DNA from: Flavobacteriales bacterium
Lineage (GTDB): Bacteria; Bacteroidota; Bacteroidia; Flavobacteriales_F; PHOS-HE28
Assembly (NCBI GenBank): GCA_016719225.1
Contig: JADKAN010000001.1
Coordinates: 1 to 64,000, forward strand
Direction of reading: 5' to 3'
Length of the DNA: 64,000 bases
A program made the position numbers and the translations under genes. Positions 17,133 to 27,397 of the stretch are shown here, in pieces. The stretch's first letter is position 1, and every line of letters begins with the position of its first letter. A model generated the notes under the pieces. That model ran no database searches. It worked only from the letters and a program-made list of their open reading frames with translations, and was not told where the DNA came from.

Positions 17133-19148
17133 ATGGTGCGACACTTACTCTTTTGTTTTATAGCCTTGATCGCTCAATTCGTTGTCGCGCAAGCGCCCAC
17201 GGTCGCTGATACGCCCTTCGACAAGGAACATATTACCGACGCTACAGTTTTGAAGCGGGCTCTTGCCGCGATCAAAAAGGGGGATGTATTGGCGGATCAC
17301 GGAGGCATGGACCAACCTGGCGCCATGGCTGCCTACCAGGAAGCCGCGGACCTGAACCCCAACAGTGCCGAACTGAACAGGAAGATGGGTCTCTGCATGT
17401 TGAACGGCCCGGATCCGGCAGCAGCCCTACCATGGTTGAGGCGCTCGGTGGAACTGGATCCCACCGCGCCACGGGTGCACTACCTGCTGGGCTACGCGTT
17501 GCAGATGAACGCTGAATGGGACCAAGCCGTAGCCGAATACAAGCTGAATGCCGAGGCACAGCGACTTGATCCGGATCCCGATGCAACGTACAACAAGACC
17601 GACAAGCGCATTGCCGAATGCAACACGGGGAATAGCCTTATGGCCAAGCCCGTGAATGCCGTGGTCACGAACATGGGGCCCGGCGTGAACAGTTCCAGCA
17701 ATGACTATGGACCACTTTCAAGCCCGGATGGCACGCTCTATTTCACCAGCAGGCGCGCCAATGCCACCGGTGGCAAGGTGAACAAGGCCACCAACACCTG
17801 GTTCGAGGACATCTATACCTGCCAGCCGTTCAATGGGGGCGCCACTCCGCCGATACCCATGCCACAACCGGTGAACAGTACGTTGAATGATGCTACCGTA
17901 GCTCTTTCAGCCGATGGTAACCAACTCATTCTCTACCGGGACAAGGCCAACGGGGGAGACCTCTATTCCAGTGTGCGCACCGGCGAGGAATGGTCGGAAC
18001 CGTTGCCCTTTTCGGCCACGGTGAATAGCCTGGCACAGGAAAGTAGCGCATGGCTCACCGCCGATGGTGCATGGCTCTATTTTGCCAGCAACCGCGAGGG
18101 TGGTGTGGGTGGCTCGGACATCTACCGCAGCCCATGGAATGCAGAAGCCAAGACCTGGGGAACGGCGGAAAATCTCGGCCCTGTGGTGAACACTGCGTAT
18201 GACGAGGACGGCATTTGCCTTTCTGCCGACGGACTTACCCTCTGGTTCGGCAGCCAAGGGAACGGCTCCATGGGAGGGTATGACCTGTTCAAGACCAGCC
18301 TGGTGAACGGTGTTTGGTCCACGCCTCAGAATTTGGGGTGGCCCATCAATTCACCGGGTGACGACCAGTTCCTGGTGATGGATCCCGCCGGGAAACGCGG
18401 TTGGTTCAGCAGCCTAAGGATCAACGGATACGGACAGGACGATATTTATCAAGTGGACCTTATGCCGGAGGACGCTGCGCCGGAAACCGCGTTACTGGCC
18501 AGTGCCGGCGGCGGCACGGGCCGTGATCTTACCGAGGAGCAAGTGAAGCTCGTAGCATTTATCAAAGGCATCAAACCGATGACCGCGCTCGAAGCCCGTG
18601 TTGAATTGTTGGACCTTGACGATCCGCTCTTTTCCCGAACCATGGTGTTGGATCCAGCATCCGGTACTTGGTCCTCCAATGTGAAACCCGGTAAGAACTA
18701 CGTGGTCCATGTATCCGTGGAAGGCTACTTGCCGCATAACGAAACCGTGGTCCCCGATAGAAAGGCTGACAAGTTGGAATTGGAGCTGAACCTGAATCCG
18801 GTGATGAATGGAAGCCGCGAGGTATTGGGCAGCATTCTTTTTGAACCGAACGGGAGCACGCTGGAACCCGCTTCCACCGGGGAGTTGGACCGATTGGCCA
18901 CATTCCTCAACGGGGCCCCTACGTTACGTTTGGAGATCGGCGGACATACGGATAGCCAGTCCACAGCTGAACATAACCAGCGACTCAGCGAGGCACGTGC
19001 GCAAGCCGTGATGGAATACCTCACGATGAGAGGCGTTGCGGAGGACCGCCTTTCCGTCAAAGGCTATGGCTCTTCGGAACCGGTGGCACCCAACGATACC
19101 CCGGACCACATGCGCCTGAACCGCCGGACGGAGATCAAAGTGCTTTAG
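17133..19148 (+). CDS. PorE-like TPR / beta-propeller / OmpA-domain protein
   Basis: An envelope protein of 671 residues. Domains in order: signal peptide 1-19 (LLFCFIALIAQFVVAQA); TPR repeats about 45-145 (AMAAYQEAADLNPNSAELNRK, ALPWLRRSVELDPTAPRVHY); PD40/WD40-like propeller about 165-445 (YGPLSSPDGTLYFTSRRAN, VALSADGNQLILYRD, DGICLSADGLTLWFGS); a carboxypeptidase-regulatory-like beta domain about 465-550; and an OmpA peptidoglycan-binding domain over the last 115 residues (ETDSQ-type helix region, NQRLSEARAQAVMEYL, NRRTEIKVL). This order matches PorE of the type IX secretion system, which anchors the machine to peptidoglycan. Bacteroidota carry several paralogues of this layout, so the exact role is uncertain. 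Confidence 0.85.
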   Translation: MVRHLLFCFIALIAQFVVAQAPTVADTPFDKEHITDATVLKRALAAIKKGDVLADHGGMDQPGAMAAYQEAADLNPNSAELNRKMGLCMLNGPDPAAALPWLRRSVELDPTAPRVHYLLGYALQMNAEWDQAVAEYKLNAEAQRLDPDPDATYNKTDKRIAECNTGNSLMAKPVNAVVTNMGPGVNSSSNDYGPLSSPDGTLYFTSRRANATGGKVNKATNTWFEDIYTCQPFNGGATPPIPMPQPVNSTLNDATVALSADGNQLILYRDKANGGDLYSSVRTGEEWSEPLPFSATVNSLAQESSAWLTADGAWLYFASNREGGVGGSDIYRSPWNAEAKTWGTAENLGPVVNTAYDEDGICLSADGLTLWFGSQGNGSMGGYDLFKTSLVNGVWSTPQNLGWPINSPGDDQFLVMDPAGKRGWFSSLRINGYGQDDIYQVDLMPEDAAPETALLASAGGGTGRDLTEEQVKLVAFIKGIKPMTALEARVELLDLDDPLFSRTMVLDPASGTWSSNVKPGKNYVVHVSVEGYLPHNETVVPDRKADKLELELNLNPVMNGSREVLGSILFEPNGSTLEPASTGELDRLATFLNGAPTLRLEIGGHTDSQSTAEHNQRLSEARAQAVMEYLTMRGVAEDRLSVKGYGSSEPVAPNDTPDHMRLNRRTEIKVL

Positions 19149-19231
19149 GTCTTCACTGGGTGAGCGCGGGCCGGAACGGATTTCCGGATTCCTTTGTAAG
19201 CTGTGCCGGCCATCCGGCAATAGTGTGCCAC

Positions 19232-19936
19232 ATGCCCGCGATCGTATTGCCCGGACCTGCGTTTCTTCCACCAAGCGATTTCTTACCGCGCCCCACGGCG
19301 GACGGATCCTTGACCCTGCACAGCGAAGCGCTTGGGGAACATTATCATTCCATGTTCGGAGCGGTGGCCGAGAGCGAGCACGTATACATCCGCCAAGGAT
19401 TCGGCTCCTGCGTGAAGCAGCATCTGGACCTTTTGGAAGTTGGGCTGGGAACGGGATTGAATGCGTTGCTGACCCTGGTGGAGGCCCAGCGCTCAGGTAG
19501 ACAGGTCAATTACCTGGCTTTGGAGCCGTTCCCTTTACCCCCGGACGTGATCGGTGCATTGGATCACCCGGGTTCCATCGGCAGGCCCGATCTGGCAGGA
19601 ACATTCCACAGGCTGATGTCCGCAGCACCGGATGAAACGCTTTCTCCTTTTCCCGGATCCACATTCAGGAGATCGCTGGCCCGCGTGCAGGACTTGGAGA
19701 TGAAGGCTGCTTTCGATCTGGTTTATTTCGACGCTTTCGCCCCGAAGGTCCAACCGGAAATGTGGACGGCTGATGTTTTCCGCATGTTGTACGCAGCGAT
19801 GCGGCCCGGGGCATTGCTGGTGACCTACTGCGCCAAGGGAGATGTGCGCCGCGCCATGCGCGATGCGGGGCTAATGCCGGAGCTTGTGCAGGGGCCGCCG
19901 GGCAAATACAAAATGCTGAAGGCCTTCCGCCCATGA
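19232..19936 (+). CDS. mnmD: tRNA (mnm5s2U34) methyltransferase MnmD
   Basis: A SAM-dependent methyltransferase of 234 residues that completes the 5-methylaminomethyl-2-thiouridine at wobble position 34 of tRNA. It corresponds to the N-terminal half of E. coli MnmC without the FAD domain. The SAM loop is EVGLGTGLN (69-77), followed by YLALEPFPL; the family signature DAFAPKVQPEMWT is at 167-179. I start at ATG 19232 (MPAIVLPG) because the upstream 24 codons look unlike any homologue. Its stop overlaps the start of the Nudix gene by 4 bases. Confidence 0.88.
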   Translation: MPAIVLPGPAFLPPSDFLPRPTADGSLTLHSEALGEHYHSMFGAVAESEHVYIRQGFGSCVKQHLDLLEVGLGTGLNALLTLVEAQRSGRQVNYLALEPFPLPPDVIGALDHPGSIGRPDLAGTFHRLMSAAPDETLSPFPGSTFRRSLARVQDLEMKAAFDLVYFDAFAPKVQPEMWTADVFRMLYAAMRPGALLVTYCAKGDVRRAMRDAGLMPELVQGPPGKYKMLKAFRP

Positions 19937-20379
19937 AAGTGGTGGACCGGTTCAACATCCGTGTGTACGGGCTGCTGCTGCATGCCGGCCACGTGCTGGT
20001 GACCGATGAGGTCATTGCCGGGCAACGGATCACCAAGTTCCCCGGCGGGGGATTGGAGTTCGGCGAAGGACCCATCGAATGTTTAGTGCGGGAGGTAAAA
20101 GAGGAGATGGACGTTCAAGCCATTGCGATCCAGCATTTTTACACCACTTCATTTTTTCAACGGAGCGCATATCGCGATAGTGATCAGATGATCAGCATTT
20201 ATTACACCTTCGAAGTCGACGGAATGATCGCCCCGGAAATGGCGGATGTGCCACTCGGAAAAGATCCCGAGGCCACACTCCGGTTCCGCTGGCTCCCATT
20301 GACGGCGCAAGCCTCTGGGCAGATCAGCCTTCCAATAGACCGGGTGGTCATGGAATTGTTGGTCCGGCCTACTATTTAG
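19933..20379 (+). CDS. Nudix hydrolase
   Basis: A pyrophosphohydrolase of 148 residues. The complete Nudix box spans residues 38-59 (G-G-G-L-E-F-G-E to R-E-V-K-E-E), with the metal-binding Glu residues present. The substrate is unknown; the DSDQMISIYYTFEV stretch is typical of ADP-ribose or nucleotide-sugar members. Translationally coupled to mnmD by an ATGA overlap. Confidence 0.9.
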   Translation: MKVVDRFNIRVYGLLLHAGHVLVTDEVIAGQRITKFPGGGLEFGEGPIECLVREVKEEMDVQAIAIQHFYTTSFFQRSAYRDSDQMISIYYTFEVDGMIAPEMADVPLGKDPEATLRFRWLPLTAQASGQISLPIDRVVMELLVRPTI

Positions 20380-20448
20380 CACCGTTCGTTAAAACATTTT
20401 CAATTTCCTTGGTAACTAAAGGGATATGGCCTCAATGGGGCCATCATC

Positions 20449-21554
20449 GTGTTCTCCATCGGTGATTCGCGCAGGCCGAGCACGTGGAGCAACGTGCCAT
20501 ACTTCTTCACCCGCGAGCTGGAACACCAAGGTTGCCAAGTGGCACGTATCGACATCGGCCCACCGCGGTCCGTGCAGCTTCTTTTCGATGTGCCTTGGAA
20601 GGCTTGGTGTCGCTTGACGGGTGTACGTACCAAATACACGTTCCAGCGCAGTATGGTGAACCGCAGGGCTACGCAGGCACGCATCTCCCGCGCGCTGCGC
20701 CAGCATCCTGAAGGGCATTGCATCTTCATGACCTTTTCCTTTTCCACGCGGGAAAAAGCTCGTCCGTATACCCTCTTCTGCGACCAGTCCTTCGCACAGC
20801 ATATCGCTTATTTCGACGAACGCTCGCCCGACCATCTTGAGTATCCGACCGTGCTGGAAGAGCGCAGGAATATGGAAGAGGCCGGCATCATCGTGGCCTT
20901 GTTCCCCGAAGTGGCGGAGGATCTCCGTTATGCGTATGGCGAAAAGGTGAAGTACTTCGGGAACGTGGTGAACATCGAGCTCCCCGCAGGTGGAACAGAA
21001 GCAGCCTTGAACGTGAAGCGGGCGACGAACGAGATCGTTTTCATTGGAAGCCGCAAGTACAAGGCGGGTCTCGAGCGTTTGGTGGAAGCCGTTGACTTCC
21101 TCAATGAGGGACTGTTCGCGGGCCTGGTGGTCAACGTGATCGGCATGAAGCGCAAGGATATGCCCACGGCACCGGCCAACATGGTGTTCCACGGTTACCT
21201 GGACAAAGGCAAGCCCACCGAACTGCGCCGCTATACCGATATACTGAGCCGAGCGCGGCTTTTTGTGAACCGGATCCGAAATGGGCCGCGTTCTCCGCAT
21301 CGTGCGAAGCCATGTTCCTGTATACGCCCGTGGTGCTCTTTCAGTACCCTGAGTTCGAGCGCACCTTCGGGGATGTTGATAACGTGGGCATCGCCTTGCA
21401 GTCCACGCTACCACAGCATATTGCCGAACGTATTGCCGGAATATTGCGGGATGATGCCGCCTGGCAGGCCAAGGCCATCGCGGCCCACAACGCCACCGCG
21501 AGCATGACCTGGGCCAACTTCACCCGTCAGTTCATGCGGGAATCCGGAGCTTGA
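20449..21554 (+). CDS. Glycosyltransferase (GT4-like), frameshifted near 21270
   Basis: A probable glycosyltransferase of about 368 residues. The frame open from 20449 encodes most of the protein (VFSIGDSRRPSTWSNVPYFF, EIVFIGSRKYKAGLERLVEAV, NMVFHGYLDKGKPTELRRY). It loses sense after LSRARLFVN at 21270, whereas another frame continues with PKWAAFSASCEAMFLYTPVV and ends at 21554. Restoring one C at about 21270 gives FVNPDPKWAAFS and joins the parts. The start is uncertain: GTG 20449 is the first candidate, with codons in frame back to 20416. The C-terminal part resembles glycosyltransferase group 1 proteins, though no ExxGxxxxE motif is clear, so the family is tentative. Confidence 0.65.
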
Positions 21555-21568
21555 TCGTGTATGTACGA

Positions 21569-22141
21569 TCAACCCAGGCGCCGCATCACTTGGGCTTCGA
21601 CCCGCGCCAGGAGTTCATCCGGTTCCATGCTCCGCCACGCCAAGTCGTCAAGCTTTCCGCCGAAAATGAGGTATTGGTCCAGATCGGCCGCCTTTAGGTC
21701 CTCACGCACATGGGGCAGGAAGTTCACGAGTGCGATCCAGCCGCCGGCATCCGTGACCTCATCGAACCACTCCGCGTAATAATCTTCCTCGCCGGCGTGG
21801 AAATTCAGCACGCTTGCACCGATGAGGATGAATTTATGGATGCTTTCGGCCAACATGGGTTCCACCACGTCCCGTTTCAGGTACATGATGTCGTTGTGCA
21901 AAAGGTCGTTCCATTCCCCGATGAACTCGATCACGGCAAAGCCCTCTTCATAATCCGCAAAGAGCACCTTCAAATACAAGGTGCTGCTACCGAAGGGATC
22001 CCACTGGGGGTGGATCGCATGGTCGTACACCGCATTCTCGAACTCGAACTCACTGTGTTCCGATCCGTGGAAAGGTGAACGGGGGTCTTCCTCCGCCGTG
22101 TACAAGTGTCGCCAATTAAAGTAAGGTTCGATCGCGTGCAT
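21569..22141 (-). CDS. Conserved-looking protein of unknown function
   Basis: A soluble, acidic protein of 190 residues (MHAIEPYFNWRHLYTAEEDP at the start). I do not recognise the family. It is rich in Asp, Glu and aromatic residues, has no signal peptide or membrane segment, and includes GEEDYYAEWFDEVTDAGGW. The ATG at 22141 fits better than any start further upstream, where the frame would run into the region before tamB. Divergent from tamB with only about 55 bases between them, so the two may share a promoter region. Confidence 0.7.
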   Translation of the reverse strand: MHAIEPYFNWRHLYTAEEDPRSPFHGSEHSEFEFENAVYDHAIHPQWDPFGSSTLYLKVLFADYEEGFAVIEFIGEWNDLLHNDIMYLKRDVVEPMLAESIHKFILIGASVLNFHAGEEDYYAEWFDEVTDAGGWIALVNFLPHVREDLKAADLDQYLIFGGKLDDLAWRSMEPDELLARVEAQVMRRLG

Positions 22142-22195
22142 GGAGGTGCAAAGTTCCGATGTACGCGCGGATCCGGAATGATCGACGCGTGGTGA

Positions 22196-25100
22196 ATGAA
22201 CGATAAGGCCCGATGTTTGTTCGTGCAGGGCACGGCCGAAGCCTACATTTCCCACGCGCTGGACACGGAAAAGGAAAATACAGCCCCCAAGCAAAGTGCT
22301 GCCAACCGGCAGCGCTTGTTGCGTCATGCCGCAAAAGTGGTGCTTTGGATCATTCTGTCGCCGTTCATTTTGCTGCTGCTCGTAGCGGTCTTGATCTACA
22401 TCCCACCGGTCCAGAATATGCTGCGGGGCAAGGCCGTGGCTTTCTTGGAGAAGAAGATCGGGACGCCGGTGCAGTTGGATCATCTCGCGTTGCGGTTCCC
22501 CATCGGGGTGGGTCTGCAGGGCGTGTTGATCCACCAACAGAACGGGGATACGCTCCTCTACGCAGGCTCCATAAAGACACGGGCCAGCCTTACAGCGCTG
22601 CTGAGCAAACAGATCTCATTGGGTTCAGTTGACCTTTCCGATGTGCGCGCCAACATTGAGCAAGGCGAGGACAGCTTGTTCAATTTCGATTACATCCTCA
22701 CCGCGCTGAAAGGCGACACCAGCATAGTGCAACAACCGGCGGACACCACCGGGGGTTGGGGCTTCGCCATCGGATCCGTGGCACTGGAGCGCATCCGGGT
22801 GGATCTGGACCTGAAGCCTTCACGCATGCAGCTCGCCCTGGACCTGGGTTCGTTGGACTTGTCTTTTGATGACTTCAATGCTTCAACCAAGACCTTCCAT
22901 CTGGAGGAATTAGCGCTTGCCCATACACGTGCCGATCTCCGCATGGCATCCGGCCCTCCTGTGCCGGATACGTATCCGGACCTTAAAAACCCCTTTGCCG
23001 GTTTGGACATCCGCTTCGGGAAGCTGGATCTGGAGGATGTGCATTTCACCATGAAGGATGTGGTGAAAGGGGATAGCCTTTGGTTGGACCTGCCCGAAGC
23101 CCAGCTGGTGGCCGATCAGATGGATCTTTCCAAACAGCTTCTCGCTTTGAAGAAAGTGGAACTGAAAGCTCCCGTCTTCGGTATGCTCGGTGCGGCTCCC
23201 GTTACGGTACCGGACACGCTGCGCACCGATCCGCCTTGGCTCGACCGGCACGATGGTTTCCGCTATTTCGTCCGCGACATGCGGATCGGTGTCGAAGACC
23301 TCTCCATCAACGACGGCTCGTTCGGCATGTACCGGGGTCTTATTGCTCCGCCCCGGAAGCTTTTCGATCCTTCGAGCTTGGCCTTGAAAGCAGCAAACCT
23401 CCGGATGGAAGGCGTGTCGATAGGCAATGACAGCATCGGCGCCCAAGTGAAAGAACTGGAATTCACCACCGGCCCGGGCGATCAACAATTCGCGCTGCGA
23501 ACGGACCTTTCAGCAACACCGGCGAATGTGCAGCTGAAGGATGGTACACTGCGGATCGCCGAGAACGAGCTGACCTTTTCCGTGCTTGCCCAGCCCGGTG
23601 ACCTGACCACCGCCTACCGCACCCCGGAGCGGATCCCGCTGCGTGTAAAGGCGCATACGAGTATCAAGCCGGAGCAGCTTCGTCCACTTCTTCAACAGTT
23701 CGGTCTGGAGCGTTTCATGCCCCCGGCATTCACTGAACAACTGGATACGCGGATCGCTTTGTCCGGATCCATCGCTCAACTGGACAGCGCCGTGCTGCTA
23801 GTGGATGGCGACCAAGGTTCCACGGTGCACCTACGCGCCCACGGGGCCAATATCCAGGAATGGCGTACGGCGGATCTGGAAGCGGACCTCGAACGGTTCA
23901 CGCTCGGGAATGGTCTAAGGCAAGTGTTACGGTCTGTCGTGGCACCCAGTACCGTGCTTCCCGAACGGCTCGCTGCCACGGCCCATGTGCATTTGCACAG
24001 CGGTACTGCGCAGGTCGAACTGGCCGTGAACAGCGATGTGGGCAACGTGAAGGGCACGGCCACCGCATCCGGCTTGTCGGCCAAGATCCCGGACAACATT
24101 GCCGCGGACCTGAAGGTGGACGGACTGAATATCCAACGTCTCACAGGTGATACCACCATCGGCCGGGTAAGCCTTACGCTGAAAGTAAAAGGACAGGCCT
24201 TGAACTCATCCGCCCGCAGCGGTACGTTGGAGCTGCGCCCCACGGAACTCCGCTACAGCGGTCAGGACCTTTCCAGCCTGCGGGTGAACGGGCGGGTACA
24301 AGGCGACTCATTATTCGTGGACATGGGAGCCGACGCTGAGGCGTTGAAGTTGAATTTGAACGCTCGCGGGAAATGGCCGGAAAAGATGGACAGTTTGGCC
24401 GTGGACTTCAATATAGACTTGACCCGGGTGCAATTGGCCAAGCTGGGCCTGATGCCCCAAACACTGGATGTGGCGGGTGTTTGGGACGGTCGTGCCGCGT
24501 TCGATAGCACTGGCCATGGAAACATTTCCTTGAACGCCGATGGCCTGCGGCTCTCCAATGAGAAGCAAGCCTTCCGCTTCGAGCGCTTCGCGTTGAATGC
24601 CAGTGCAGGGAACGATAGCACCACCATCGCGCTGAACAGCGATGCGCTCACGTTGAATTATCGGACCAATGTGCCCTTGGACAGCATCATGCCGCGCACG
24701 AAAGAGAAGTTGGCCAGTTATTTCAAGGTGGACAGCACGTTCACCCCCACGCCCGGCAAGTACATGGACCTGGCGATCACCATGCCCAAGAGCGACTGGC
24801 TCACAGGCTTGGTGCTGCCCAAGTTGCAATCCATCACGCTGAACAGCTTCACCGGACACTATGATAGTGATGCGGACGAATTGCAATTGGCCGTGGATAT
24901 CCCGGAGTTGGCCTATGATAGCATCCAAGTGGAAAAACTCGTGTTGAACGTGAACGCGAAAGGCAATGACCTGGAATCGAAATTGTCGGTGGCGCAGATC
25001 ACCCGCGATTCTCTCGGGATCTTCGGTCTTACCCTCACCAATTCAGCGGAAGTCGGGGCGCTGCTGAGCACCTTACGTGTGCAGAACGGGGAATTCCCGG

Positions 25101-27397
25101 CGAGCTACGTGCTCACTGTTGCGTTGAAAAAGCAAGACGGCGAAAGCACATTGCACATCGAACCGGATGGGCTGGTCTTGGACAGTAAGCCTTGGACAGC
25201 CGACCAGGCGAACCTGCTGCGGTTCGCCGCTGGGGGATTGAAGGCGGAGAATTTTGATCTGCGAAGTGAGGAACAGCGGTTGCAAGTGGAAACGGTGCAA
25301 CAGGCCACGCGTATCAAACTGGAGAATTTCCACATCGGCACGCTGCTGAACTTCGTTACTTCCCAGGACTCCACGCCTTTCGCATCAGGCGATCTGAACG
25401 GATCCGTTGAACTGCCCGTGAACGGCACTGTCGGGCTGGCGGCCGACCTGCTTGTGAAGGACCTAACGCTGGTGGGTAATGCCTTGGGCGATCTCTCCGT
25501 AAAGGCCAATGAAAAGGCGAAGTCGGTTTACGACGCCAGTGTGCAATTGAAGAGCGGGGCCAATTCGCTGCAAGGCAAAGCATCGCTGGATGCCTCGGGC
25601 ACTTCGGCGGTGATCCATGGGAATGCGGATGTGGCATTCACGGAACTCGGGGTTTTCAGGCCCTTCACCAAGTCATTCCTGTATGAACTTTCCGGAGGAT
25701 TGAACGGCAAACTGCGCTTCGACCAACAGCAGGGAAAGGCCGCGCTCAATGGGGATCTCACCTTCACGGATACGCGCATCGGCGTGCTTGCCACCCGCAG
25801 CCTGTTCCGTTTACAGAAGGAGCGTATCACTTTCGATGATGCGGGGATCCACTTGGACCGCTTCACGATGAAGGACAGCTTGGGCAATGCCTTTACGCTG
25901 AACGGGGACATCAGCACTGCCAACCTTTCGGATCCCGGCCTGGACCTCACCTTGCGCACGGATGCGTTCCAATTGGTCAAAAGTGTGCGGGGCGACAATA
26001 AACTTTTCTACGGCCATGTGCTGGCAGGGCTGGATCTCACTGTTACCGGCACCGCGAACCTGCCCAAGCTCAAGGGCGACATCCATGTTCTCGACGGCAC
26101 GGACCTTTCCATCGTATTGCCCGGAAGCGAGGTGAAGCTCGTGAGCCATGAGGGTATCGTGGTGTTCACGGATGGCGATGCACCGCCGGACAGCACCGCA
26201 ACAGCCAACGATGGAAAGATGCTCCAGGATTCACTCAAGGCCCAATTGAAGGGCTTTGATCTGGACCTGCATCTGCTCGTGGACGATCAAGCCAAGTTCA
26301 GCGTCGTGCTGGATCCCACCACCGGTGACGCAGCGACCTTCCAGGGGACCGGGGATCTTTATTTCACCTACAATGCAAAGGGCGACATGACGTTGCGCGG
26401 ACCTTTCACGGTAGCGAACGGCGGCTATACGTTGGAGTTCTACGGCTTGGTGAAAAAACGATTCGACCTGGTGAAGGGAAGCACCGTTACGTGGAGCGGT
26501 GATCCGTTGGACGCCAAGTTGGACGTCAAGGCACAGTACTTGGCCCAGACAGCTGCCTATGGATTGGTGGCCGGTTCCGAAGCGCTTTCCCAGGATCAGC
26601 AGAACCGCCTGCAGGAACGCTTGCCCTTTGAGGTGGTGATCAGTGTTGACGGAAGCATCAACAGGCCGGAGATCGACTTTGGTATCAACTTGGACCGCCA
26701 GTACCGCAACAGTTACCCGCAAGTGGCGTCCCGCTTGGACCAGCTGTCGCAAAAGGGGAACATCGACGACCGCAACCGGCAGGTCTTCGGCTTGCTGGTG
26801 ACCAATGCATTCATACCCGACGAGGCAGCGGGTTCGGCACCCTCCAGCAGCCTCGTATCCTCTGCTGCACGGAATTCAGTGAATGGTATTCTTACGGATC
26901 AGCTCAACAAGCTCACCGGCAAGTTCATCAAGGGAGTGGATGTTTCCTTGGGGGTGAACACCGTGGACCAAGCCGAAGGCAACACCACCTACCAACGCAC
27001 CTCCGTGGATTACAAAGTGAGCAAGAGCTTTTTCAACGACAGGTTGAGTTTTGAGGTAGGCGGCTCAGTGGGGGTGGACGAGCAGAACCAACAAGTGGGC
27101 AGCATTTCCAATACTCGGGCAGCCCAGTACGTGGTGTACTACGACCTCAGCAAGAACGGTCCGTTCCGGTTGCGCGGATTCTACGAGAATGCTTTCGACC
27201 TTTACGATGGGGACATCACCGACAGCGGTGTGGCGATACAGTACACCAAGGATTTCGAGGAGAACGAGCGGGCACGCAACATTGCCCGTGAAGCTGAACA
27301 GAAGAGAAGAGCGGACGAAGCTGAAAGGAAGCGCAAGGAGCGCGATGCACTCGGGGCCCCTGCGCCGACAACCGTGCCCAAAGAGCCAGGTGAATGA
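22196..27397 (+). CDS. tamB: TamB-like translocation and assembly protein
   Basis: A very large envelope protein of 1733 residues with a single hydrophobic helix near residues 47-70 (VVLWIILSPFILLLLVAVLIYI). It is followed by a long AsmA/TamB-like beta-sheet domain (repeating SVDLSDVRANIEQG, LNADGLRLSNEKQ, LKDLTLVGNALGDLSVK) that forms a periplasm-spanning groove in known TamB. The C-terminal 450 residues match the TamB (DUF490) domain: DTRIGVLATRSLFRL, GPFTVANGGYTLEFYGLVKK, GINLDRQYRNSYPQV. TamB works with a TamA-type outer-membrane protein in membrane-protein assembly or lipid transport. The partner gene tamL starts within its last codons (4-base overlap). The Lys/Glu/Arg-rich tail is charged and likely disordered. 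Confidence 0.92.
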   Translation: MNDKARCLFVQGTAEAYISHALDTEKENTAPKQSAANRQRLLRHAAKVVLWIILSPFILLLLVAVLIYIPPVQNMLRGKAVAFLEKKIGTPVQLDHLALRFPIGVGLQGVLIHQQNGDTLLYAGSIKTRASLTALLSKQISLGSVDLSDVRANIEQGEDSLFNFDYILTALKGDTSIVQQPADTTGGWGFAIGSVALERIRVDLDLKPSRMQLALDLGSLDLSFDDFNASTKTFHLEELALAHTRADLRMASGPPVPDTYPDLKNPFAGLDIRFGKLDLEDVHFTMKDVVKGDSLWLDLPEAQLVADQMDLSKQLLALKKVELKAPVFGMLGAAPVTVPDTLRTDPPWLDRHDGFRYFVRDMRIGVEDLSINDGSFGMYRGLIAPPRKLFDPSSLALKAANLRMEGVSIGNDSIGAQVKELEFTTGPGDQQFALRTDLSATPANVQLKDGTLRIAENELTFSVLAQPGDLTTAYRTPERIPLRVKAHTSIKPEQLRPLLQQFGLERFMPPAFTEQLDTRIALSGSIAQLDSAVLLVDGDQGSTVHLRAHGANIQEWRTADLEADLERFTLGNGLRQVLRSVVAPSTVLPERLAATAHVHLHSGTAQVELAVNSDVGNVKGTATASGLSAKIPDNIAADLKVDGLNIQRLTGDTTIGRVSLTLKVKGQALNSSARSGTLELRPTELRYSGQDLSSLRVNGRVQGDSLFVDMGADAEALKLNLNARGKWPEKMDSLAVDFNIDLTRVQLAKLGLMPQTLDVAGVWDGRAAFDSTGHGNISLNADGLRLSNEKQAFRFERFALNASAGNDSTTIALNSDALTLNYRTNVPLDSIMPRTKEKLASYFKVDSTFTPTPGKYMDLAITMPKSDWLTGLVLPKLQSITLNSFTGHYDSDADELQLAVDIPELAYDSIQVEKLVLNVNAKGNDLESKLSVAQITRDSLGIFGLTLTNSAEVGALLSTLRVQNGEFPASYVLTVALKKQDGESTLHIEPDGLVLDSKPWTADQANLLRFAAGGLKAENFDLRSEEQRLQVETVQQATRIKLENFHIGTLLNFVTSQDSTPFASGDLNGSVELPVNGTVGLAADLLVKDLTLVGNALGDLSVKANEKAKSVYDASVQLKSGANSLQGKASLDASGTSAVIHGNADVAFTELGVFRPFTKSFLYELSGGLNGKLRFDQQQGKAALNGDLTFTDTRIGVLATRSLFRLQKERITFDDAGIHLDRFTMKDSLGNAFTLNGDISTANLSDPGLDLTLRTDAFQLVKSVRGDNKLFYGHVLAGLDLTVTGTANLPKLKGDIHVLDGTDLSIVLPGSEVKLVSHEGIVVFTDGDAPPDSTATANDGKMLQDSLKAQLKGFDLDLHLLVDDQAKFSVVLDPTTGDAATFQGTGDLYFTYNAKGDMTLRGPFTVANGGYTLEFYGLVKKRFDLVKGSTVTWSGDPLDAKLDVKAQYLAQTAAYGLVAGSEALSQDQQNRLQERLPFEVVISVDGSINRPEIDFGINLDRQYRNSYPQVASRLDQLSQKGNIDDRNRQVFGLLVTNAFIPDEAAGSAPSSSLVSSAARNSVNGILTDQLNKLTGKFIKGVDVSLGVNTVDQAEGNTTYQRTSVDYKVSKSFFNDRLSFEVGGSVGVDEQNQQVGSISNTRAAQYVVYYDLSKNGPFRLRGFYENAFDLYDGDITDSGVAIQYTKDFEENERARNIAREAEQKRRADEAERKRKERDALGAPAPTTVPKEPGE